Positions 58,232-64,000 of a stretch of 64,000 bases of DNA are shown in pieces; position 1 is the stretch's first letter; each line of letters opens with the position of its first letter. Source of the stretch: Anaerolineaceae bacterium (GTDB taxonomy: Bacteria; Chloroflexota; Anaerolineae; Anaerolineales; Villigracilaceae); contig QZIJ01000074.1 in the NCBI GenBank assembly GCA_003598975.1, positions 1 through 64,000 of the forward strand. Reading direction: 5' to 3'. Below the pieces are notes generated by a model, which had not been told where the DNA came from, ran no database searches, and saw only the letters and a list, made by a program, of their open reading frames with translations. Both the position numbers and the translations under genes were made by a program.

Positions 58232-59698
58232 ATGTCATTTGAGTTCATCCTGATCATTGCTGCAGGCCTTGTGCTTGTCAGCATATTGGCGAGCAAAATA
58301 TCAGATCGCTTCGGGATTCCCACACTTCTGCTCTTTCTTGGTATTGGAATGCTGGCGGGTGCAGACGGTTTTGGCGGTATCTATTTTGACGATCCAGCAT
58401 TGGCACAATTCATTGGCATTGTCGCGCTTAACCTAATCCTGTTTGCAGGCGGCCTGGATACGGAGTGGAAAGATGTGCGCTCCATATTGAAATACGGTGC
58501 GGCGCTTTCCACGCTTGGCGTTGTTCTCACCGCCCTGATTGTGGGAATCGCGGCCCAATTCTTATTGGGATTCACTCTCATCCAGGGGTTATTGCTCGGC
58601 GCTATTGTTTCCTCCACCGACGCGGCGGCGGTTTTTTCCATTTTACGAGCCAAAAATCTTGGGCTGAGGGGTAAGTTGCGCCCACTACTCGAACTCGAAT
58701 CTGGCAGCAACGATCCGATGGCAGTGTTTTTGACCATTGGGATGATTCAGTTGTTGACGCAACCCAATGCACACATCACTGATTTGTTGGGCGCCTTCTT
58801 TTTGCAAATGATTATGGGAATCCTTTGCGGCTTGTTCTTTGGAAAATTATTGGTCTTTCTTGCCAATCGAATCCAACTTGGTTTTGATGGACTTTATCCT
58901 GTGTTGACACTTTCGATTGTTTTTCTGGCTTACAGCCTCACCAGTGTCTTGCATGGAAACGGGTTTTTGGCCGTATACATCGCGGGAATCGTGGCAGGGC
59001 ATCAGGATTTCGTCCACCGCCGAAGCGTCATCAGTTTCCACGATGGCATGGCATGGCTGATGCAGATCACCATGTTTTTGACACTGGGCCTGCTGGTCTT
59101 TCCAAGCGAGATTCCACCAATCATTACCACGGGACTGTTGATCGCGGTTTCGTTGATTTTTGTTGCCCGCCCGATCAGCATCTTTATCACTCTTCTGCCG
59201 ACAAAATTCACATTCAAGGAAAAACTCTTCATTTCATGGGTGGGATTGCGCGGTGCTGTCCCTATCATTCTCGCAACCTATCCACTTCTCGCAGGGTTGG
59301 CGCAAGCGGATGCCATTTTCAATATCGTCTTCTTTGTTGTCCTGGCTTCTGCCTTATTACAAGGCACAACCATTCCTTACGCGGCCAAATGGCTGGGTGT
59401 AAATACAGCCGTTACCAGAAAACCAAACTATCCAATAGAGTTCACTCCCATCAGCGGATTCAAAAGCGAGTTAAAAGAACTCACCATTCCAGCGGATTCC
59501 TTCGCGAATGGAAAGACCATCGTGGAGTTGTACCTGCCGCAAGAATTTCTGATCATCTTGATCGTGCGCCAGAATAAATTTATCATCCCCAGCGGCGGAA
59601 TCACACTGTACACTGACGATACTTTGATTGTGCTATCAGATAAAGAGACATTTGCAATGGTAAAAAAGCAATTCGGGTCAATGGGCAATAACCAATAG
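58232..59698 (+). CDS. K+/H+ antiporter, NhaP2/CPA1 type with TrkA_C domain
   Basis: 488 residues: ~13 helices with the CPA1 core GLLLGAIVSSTDAAAVFSIL and LELESGSNDPMAVFL (ND motif), then WVGLRGAVPIILAT, and a C-terminal RCK/TrkA_C domain (LKELTIPADSFANGKTIVEL). It exports K+ or Na+ in exchange for H+. GAAGGAG precedes the ATG. Confidence 0.93.
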   Translation: MSFEFILIIAAGLVLVSILASKISDRFGIPTLLLFLGIGMLAGADGFGGIYFDDPALAQFIGIVALNLILFAGGLDTEWKDVRSILKYGAALSTLGVVLTALIVGIAAQFLLGFTLIQGLLLGAIVSSTDAAAVFSILRAKNLGLRGKLRPLLELESGSNDPMAVFLTIGMIQLLTQPNAHITDLLGAFFLQMIMGILCGLFFGKLLVFLANRIQLGFDGLYPVLTLSIVFLAYSLTSVLHGNGFLAVYIAGIVAGHQDFVHRRSVISFHDGMAWLMQITMFLTLGLLVFPSEIPPIITTGLLIAVSLIFVARPISIFITLLPTKFTFKEKLFISWVGLRGAVPIILATYPLLAGLAQADAIFNIVFFVVLASALLQGTTIPYAAKWLGVNTAVTRKPNYPIEFTPISGFKSELKELTIPADSFANGKTIVELYLPQEFLIILIVRQNKFIIPSGGITLYTDDTLIVLSDKETFAMVKKQFGSMGNNQ

Positions 59699-59707
59699 GA
59701 GCGCTTT

Positions 59708-60085
59708 ATGTACACCCTTGCCGTCCGCCGCGAATTCATCGCCCGTCACTTCCTGATCGGAGGCGACTGGGGCGCGGAGAATTTTCCCAACTCGCATCAC
59801 TACGTGTTGGAATTGCAACTGACTGGAAACGAACTCGACCAGCATGGCTACCTCGTGGACATCGTGGACGTGGAAAAGCATCTTGACGAAATCGTCGGCT
59901 ATTATCAGGAGCAGATGCTGAACGACAAGTCAGAATTCGCGGGATTAAATCCATCCATTGAACATTTCGCGCGGATTCTTTGCACGACTCTAAACGAGCG
60001 AATTAAAGCCCGAAATATTACCGCACTAAAAGTCGTTCTGTGGGAACATGAAAACGCGTGGGCGGCATTTTCGATAAATCGTTAG
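59708..60085 (+). CDS. 6-pyruvoyl-tetrahydropterin/6-carboxy-tetrahydropterin synthase-like protein
   Basis: 125 residues, QueD-like: ARHFLIGGDWGAENFPNSHH gives the zinc His set (HF...NSHHY), and PSIEHFARILCTTL and VVLWEHENAWAAF match the C-terminal half with the catalytic Glu. The first Cys of QueD (C-x3-HGH) is not seen, so substrate and chemistry may differ. A GGAG lies upstream. Such paralogues often sit beside BchC-like dehydrogenases and glycosyltransferases. Confidence 0.85.
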   Translation: MYTLAVRREFIARHFLIGGDWGAENFPNSHHYVLELQLTGNELDQHGYLVDIVDVEKHLDEIVGYYQEQMLNDKSEFAGLNPSIEHFARILCTTLNERIKARNITALKVVLWEHENAWAAFSINR

Positions 60086-60093
60086 GAGGATTT

Positions 60094-60267
60094 ATGGACA
60101 AGTTGTGGAATAAAAACAGAGGTCTCTTTTGGATAGTCTTCAGTATTTTTGCGGGGATAATCTGGGGGCTTTGGAAAGCAAGCTTCTGGGCAGGTTTCTT
60201 TTATGCAAGCATGATCTTGGTTGGAGCAACAATTTTGGAGTTGTATCGTAATCAAGACAAAAAATAA
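60094..60267 (+). CDS. Small two-helix membrane protein (57 aa)
   Basis: AGGAGGA precedes ATG 60094. The peptide has two hydrophobic helices (GLFWIVFSIFAGIIWGLW and FFYASMILVGATILELY) and a charged tail. It lies 8 bases after the pterin-synthase-like gene and 1 base before the glycosyltransferase start, so it is within the operon. Function unknown. Confidence 0.6.
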   Translation: MDKLWNKNRGLFWIVFSIFAGIIWGLWKASFWAGFFYASMILVGATILELYRNQDKK

Positions 60268-60268
60268 A

Positions 60269-61351
60269 ATGAGCACATCCAACAATGTTAAGATCGGCCT
60301 CGTCATTTATGGTTCCCTCGACACCCTCAGCGGCGGATACCTTTATGACCGCATGCTCGTGGACTATCTCCGCGCGCAGGGTGATACTGTCGAGATCATC
60401 AGTCTCCCCTGGCGGAATTACGCCGCGCACCTCATTGACAATTTTTGGTTTCGGCTTCCGCACGATTTGGACATCCTCATCCAGGACGAACTCAATCACC
60501 CATCACTGATTGCGGCCAACGTGGGGAAGCACCCTTATCCCGTCATTTCCCTTGTCCATCATTTGCGTTGCTCCGAGCTGAGACCAAAATGGCGAAACAA
60601 TTTTTATCGCGTCATCGAAAAGAAATATCTGCAAAGTGTGGATGGGTTCATTTTCAATTCTGAAACCACGCGGGAAGTGGTTAATGGAATCGTGGATCAC
60701 GGAAAACCATCCATCGTCGCCTATCCACCCACAGACAGATTCAGCGATGTGATCTCAGAAAGCGAAATCATCGAACGCGCCAACCGCGAAGAATTTCGCA
60801 TTCTCTTTCTCGGCAATATCATCGAGCGCAAAGGTCTACATACCCTCCTCGATGCTCTCTTCATCCTTCTTCCTTCATCATTCATCCTTGATGTTGTTGG
60901 TTCGCTCACCGCCGATTCAGTCTTCGTCAAAACCATGCGAGAAAAAGTTACCGTCCATGGGCTATCGTCCACCGTCCACTTTCACGACTCCCTCAACAAC
61001 GAACCTCTCACGCAACTCCTCCGCCAAGCCCATGTTCTCTGCGTCCCCTCCTCCTACGAAGGCTTTGGCATCGTCTACCTCGAAGGGATGGGATTCGGCC
61101 TCCCCGCCATCGGGACAACGTCAGGCGCGGCGGGCGAAATCATCGAAGACGGGGTGACGGGATTCCTCATCCAACCGAACGACGCGGCCGCCCTCGCATC
61201 GCGTCTCGCGGACCTCGCGCGGGATCGCGGCTTACTGACGCGTCTTTCCCTCGCCGCGCGGACCCGTTACCTCCGCCAGCCAAAATGGGAACAAACGGCA
61301 GGCCAAATTCGGGATTTTCTGCTGAAACAAATCGAGTCGTTCTCCGTATAA
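60269..61351 (+). CDS. Family 4 glycosyltransferase
   Basis: 360 residues with the GT-B fold: N-terminal GSLDTLSGGYLYDRMLVDYL and C-terminal nucleotide-sugar region VPSSYEGFGIVYLEGMGFGL followed by GTTSGAAGEIIEDGVTGFLI (EX7E pattern). It adds a sugar to a lipid or cell-surface acceptor. In context it may act on the product of the dehydrogenase or pterin-synthase-like enzyme; this is inference. Confidence 0.9.
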   Translation: MSTSNNVKIGLVIYGSLDTLSGGYLYDRMLVDYLRAQGDTVEIISLPWRNYAAHLIDNFWFRLPHDLDILIQDELNHPSLIAANVGKHPYPVISLVHHLRCSELRPKWRNNFYRVIEKKYLQSVDGFIFNSETTREVVNGIVDHGKPSIVAYPPTDRFSDVISESEIIERANREEFRILFLGNIIERKGLHTLLDALFILLPSSFILDVVGSLTADSVFVKTMREKVTVHGLSSTVHFHDSLNNEPLTQLLRQAHVLCVPSSYEGFGIVYLEGMGFGLPAIGTTSGAAGEIIEDGVTGFLIQPNDAAALASRLADLARDRGLLTRLSLAARTRYLRQPKWEQTAGQIRDFLLKQIESFSV

Positions 61352-61367
61352 TAAAAACGGAGCAAGC

Positions 61368-61955
61368 ATGATCCACACTCATCAAATCAACGGCCTGACG
61401 GTGCAGACAGGCGATGTCATCTGCACAATGAACGGCAAACCCGACATCCTTCCAGGCGAATTTTGGCGTCTGGTTGGACGCCTCGTCCCTGGGGATGTGG
61501 ATCACGTCGCGATGTACCTCGGTCCTGAAGGTCGCTGCATCGAATCGGGCGCGAAGGGCGTAGTCACGTTTGAAGCGAAGGGCGGTCATTGGGTAGCCGA
61601 AAAGATGATGCGCAAGCGCGGCCATCTCGTGGACACGTTCTACGGTGTGGCCTATCCCCTCGTGGGGCGCGGACTGTCGTCCGAACTCGAGGAGCAGGTC
61701 CGCCAGGATGTGGCTACGTTTGCGCTGGCGCAAGTCGGCAAGCCGTATAACCTGAACTTCCTCAACGCCAACACCGAGGACGCCTTCTATTGCAGTCAAC
61801 TTATCTACCGCGCCTACCTGCGTTGTGGCATTGACCTGAACACAGGCCTCGCCATGGAAGGCCTGCCTGGGACGAATATGATCGTCTACCCGCAGGAAAT
61901 TTGGAGCGGGTGTATCCATCGGATGGCGGAAGTACCAGTGAGTAGTAACCAGTAA
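61368..61955 (+). CDS. YiiX/YebB-like permuted NlpC/P60 cysteine hydrolase
   Basis: 195 residues. The permuted papain-like order is visible: GDVDHVAMYLG (His) then YNLNFLNANTEDAFYCSQLI (Cys). Members (PF05708) cleave lipid or peptide amides. No signal peptide. The last codons (SSNQ) are formed by a repeat-like AGTAGTAACCAGTAATC stretch. Confidence 0.82.
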   Translation: MIHTHQINGLTVQTGDVICTMNGKPDILPGEFWRLVGRLVPGDVDHVAMYLGPEGRCIESGAKGVVTFEAKGGHWVAEKMMRKRGHLVDTFYGVAYPLVGRGLSSELEEQVRQDVATFALAQVGKPYNLNFLNANTEDAFYCSQLIYRAYLRCGIDLNTGLAMEGLPGTNMIVYPQEIWSGCIHRMAEVPVSSNQ

Positions 61956-61970
61956 TCGGTGTTCAGAAAA

Positions 61971-61998
61971 AAACCGTCTCAGTTTGAGACGGTTTTTT
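61971..61998 (+). terminator. Intrinsic terminator after the YiiX-like gene
   Basis: AACCGTCTCA and TGAGACGGTT form a perfect 10-bp stem with a 3-nt loop (GTT), followed by TTTTTT. The A-run on the left may allow two-way use. Confidence 0.9.
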
Positions 61999-62028
61999 CC
62001 CATAACACAGGGTATAATCCCGTTCGCT

Positions 62029-62053
62029 AATTACCATTTACCAATTACCATTT
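62029..62053. repeat. GGTAATTGGTAAATGG repeat, copy 3 (reverse)
   Basis: AATTACCATTTACCAATTACC here is the reverse complement of the unit at 54812-54834. It lies in the 133-base gap ahead of the helicase gene, which otherwise shows no clear feature. Confidence 0.6.
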
Positions 62054-62131
62054 CAGCAGTCTTTCGCTGTTTTCGTTTGAGGGAAATCTCAACTGTAAGG
62101 CAATGCTCGACTTCTGAAGAACAGGAACCTC

Positions 62132-63388
62132 GTGAACTTCGAACAATTCAATCTCGATTCCCGCTTAATGGTCGGAATCAAAAAGGCGGGCTACGAAACT
62201 GCCACGCCCATCCAGGAAGCGGCCATTCCCGCCGCCCTGCGCGGACGCGACATCATCGGCACCGCGCAGACGGGCACAGGCAAGACTGCCGCGTTCGTCC
62301 TCCCCATCCTCAATAAACTACTCAACGGATCACGCAATGTGGCGCGCGCCCTCATCGTCACGCCGACGCGCGAACTGGCTGACCAGATCCACGATGTGAT
62401 CCGCGTCCTGTCAGCGGGGACAAAGTTGAGGAGCGCAACCATCTACGGCGGAGTCGGAGCCGCTCCCCAGGTCCAGGCGTTGCGCAACGGCGCAGAGATC
62501 CTCGTCGCCTGTCCGGGCCGCCTGCTCGACCTCATCGCGCAGGGTCATGCGAAGATGGGTCAAATCGAAATCCTCGTCCTCGATGAAGGCGACCGCATGT
62601 TCGACATGGGCTTCCTGCCCGACGTGAAGCGCATCATCGCGGCCGTGCCGAAGCAGCGCCAGACGATGCTCTTCTCGGCCACCTTCCCGATGGAAGTGGA
62701 GCAACTCGCGGCGCAGTCGCTCATGCACCCGCAAAAAATCGCGATGGGACTCAGCCGCCCCGCGTACACCGTGACGCACGCGCTCTACCCCGTGCCACAA
62801 CATCTCAAATCCGCGCTGTTGATCGAACTACTCAAACACACCGACACCAACTCGGTGCTGGTCTTCACGCGCACACGCCGCCGCGCCGAAAAAGTGCAGA
62901 AGCAGATCAAAGCCGCGGGATTCAACGTCACCAGCCTGCACAGCGACCGCACGCAGGGTCAGCGCCAGGCCGCGCTCAAAGGTTTCAAGGAAGGCCGCCA
63001 CGACATCATGGTCGCCACCGACATCGCCGCCCGCGGCCTCGACGTGGAAAATATTTCGCACGTTATCAACTACGACATGCCCGACACCGCCGACGCGTAT
63101 ATCCACCGCATTGGCCGCACGGGACGCGCGCAGAAAACAGGCGACGCTTTCACGCTCGTCACGAGCGACGATGAAGACCTGATCAAAAAACTGGAACGCA
63201 TCATGGGCGCGCCGCTCCAGCGCGAGACCATCGAAGGATTCGACTACACAGTCCCCGCGCCACCGCGGCCCGCTGGCGCGATTCGCGGCCGCGGCATCTC
63301 ACGCGTCGAAGGTCGCCGCGAGCGTCCCGCGCCCACGCCAAAGAGTTATGGGAAGAATCGACTCGGCCCTCGCCGCCCCAAACGTTGA
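62132..63388 (+). CDS. DEAD-box ATP-dependent RNA helicase (RhlE-like) with DEGD motif
   Basis: 418 residues, GTG start. Motifs in order: Q motif (GYETATPIQEAAIP), AQTGTGKTAAF, PTRELADQ, VLDEGDRMFDMGF (DEGD instead of DEAD), FSATFP, TDIAARGLD and HRIGRTGR, then a basic tail. It unwinds RNA duplexes in decay or ribosome assembly. The A-to-G change in motif II is unusual but small, and ATPase residues Asp-Glu remain. Confidence 0.93.
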   Translation: MNFEQFNLDSRLMVGIKKAGYETATPIQEAAIPAALRGRDIIGTAQTGTGKTAAFVLPILNKLLNGSRNVARALIVTPTRELADQIHDVIRVLSAGTKLRSATIYGGVGAAPQVQALRNGAEILVACPGRLLDLIAQGHAKMGQIEILVLDEGDRMFDMGFLPDVKRIIAAVPKQRQTMLFSATFPMEVEQLAAQSLMHPQKIAMGLSRPAYTVTHALYPVPQHLKSALLIELLKHTDTNSVLVFTRTRRRAEKVQKQIKAAGFNVTSLHSDRTQGQRQAALKGFKEGRHDIMVATDIAARGLDVENISHVINYDMPDTADAYIHRIGRTGRAQKTGDAFTLVTSDDEDLIKKLERIMGAPLQRETIEGFDYTVPAPPRPAGAIRGRGISRVEGRRERPAPTPKSYGKNRLGPRRPKR

Positions 63389-63394
63389 TATTTC

Positions 63395-63427
63395 AGAAGC
63401 CAGGTTTCTTCGAGAAACCTGGCTTCT
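63395..63427. repeat. AGAAGCCAGGTTTC palindromic repeat
   Basis: A perfect 14-bp stem (AGAAGCCAGGTTTC) with loop TTCGA, 6 bases past the helicase stop. There is no T-run. It looks like a dispersed palindrome that may also act as a transcript end. Confidence 0.65.
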
Positions 63428-63441
63428 GCATCAGAACAACC

Positions 63442-64000
63442 ATGAAACGACTCACTGGCATCCTCCTCATCGCCATCTCCGCCGCTTCGTTTGGGACGCT
63501 GGCGATCTTCGGCAAATTCCTCTATGCTGACGGGCTGGACACCTTCACCCTGCTCTTCCTACGTTTCGCCTTCGCCGCCTCGGTCATGACCTTCATTCTG
63601 ATCCTGCGGCGCGAGCCTCTCCCCCGCGGACGCGTCCTCGCGCAACTCATCGGCATGGGCGCGCTGGGCTACGCGGGACAATCGTTTTCCTATCTTTCCG
63701 CCATCAAATACGCCTCGGCTGGATTGGTCGCTCTGCTCCTCTATCTCTACCCGATGTTCGTCTTCGTCCTCTCGGTCATCTTCCTCCGCGAAAAAGTGAC
63801 CTGGCCAAAGGCCCTTGCATTGACCCTCGCCCTCACTGGCGCGGCGCTGACAGCCAATCCTGAGGGCGGGCAAATGCTTGGCGTTTTCTACGCAGTTTTG
63901 GCCGCGGCGATCTACTCGCTCTACATCATCGTTGGTGCGGGCGTGATGAAGCAAGTCTCGGCGATGCAATCCTCGCTGGTTATTTTTGCATCCGCGGCCG
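63442..64000 (+). CDS. EamA-family (DMT) transporter, 3' partial
   Basis: ATG 63442 opens MKRLTGILLIAISAASFGTL and at least six helices follow, with the EamA pattern (LFLRFAFAASVMTFILIL, FSYLSAIKYASAGLVALLLY, SVIFLREKVTWPKALALTLA). The gene runs past the right edge, so its end and second half are missing. It is a drug/metabolite exporter by family. Confidence 0.85.
   Translation, partial: MKRLTGILLIAISAASFGTLAIFGKFLYADGLDTFTLLFLRFAFAASVMTFILILRREPLPRGRVLAQLIGMGALGYAGQSFSYLSAIKYASAGLVALLLYLYPMFVFVLSVIFLREKVTWPKALALTLALTGAALTANPEGGQMLGVFYAVLAAAIYSLYIIVGAGVMKQVSAMQSSLVIFASAA

Noticed and set aside
63395-63427. Intrinsic terminator of the helicase gene
   Set aside because: The stem is perfect but no T-run follows; it is more like a dispersed palindrome, so I list it as a repeat.

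Overview
The window looks like a chromosomal segment of an uncultured or little-studied Chloroflexota bacterium, most likely Anaerolineae. This is inferred from the mix of a four-subunit 2-oxoacid:ferredoxin oxidoreductase, AI-2E-type permeases, B12/radical SAM proteins, many lipoproteins with Ala/Thr/Pro linkers, and many short palindromic repeats between GC-rich genes. No rRNA or other species marker is present.

Region 1 (1-12140, all + strand) is a membrane and redox cluster. It holds a duplicated FmdE-like protein, a NapH/NosR-type polyferredoxin, a cysteine-free Crp/Fnr regulator, a BON protein, two tandem 7-TM paralogues, two ~200-residue membrane paralogues, a large His-rich multi-pass protein, a NirV/SUMF1-like lipoprotein and a CtaB-like heme O synthase. 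TGTGA-N6-TCACA operators, perfect or with one mismatch, precede three transcription units. I read it as an uncharacterised heme-dependent membrane system controlled by the local Crp/Fnr protein. A 21-bp hairpin at 12154-12201 closes the cluster.

Region 2 (12282-49650) is a 37-kb block in which every gene is on the - strand. It is bordered by a tRNA-Met gene and an integrase remnant. It carries stress and envelope genes: rhomboid protease, nucleotidase, cupin, Fe/Mn superoxide dismutase, RNB nuclease, HU, CBS, YihY, two AI-2E permeases, PAP2, DAG-kinase-like, YtxH, YggT, GlsB, CsbD, HPF/RaiA, baeRF and dodecin. It also carries signalling genes: two GGDEF proteins, an HD-GYP protein, a lone receiver and a NarL-type two-component pair. 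Eleven copies of a rigid bipartite palindrome, always 25 bp between boxes and 20 bp (21 in one) from a TANNAT-like -10, precede eleven genes of this block. This is the most striking feature of the window: a local stress/c-di-GMP regulon under what appears to be an undescribed activator-type promoter.

Region 3 (49766-64000) returns to GC-rich housekeeping sequence: tRNA-Met, AzlCD, an acyltransferase, the oxidoreductase operon (delta-alpha-beta-gamma), ClpS, and then a possible cell-surface or lipid cluster (acyltransferase, flippase-like protein, dehydrogenase, K+/H+ antiporter, pterin-synthase-like protein, glycosyltransferase, YiiX-like hydrolase). A DEAD-box helicase and the start of an EamA transporter follow. 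Short dispersed repeats are common here, and two are embedded in frame inside the dehydrogenase gene.
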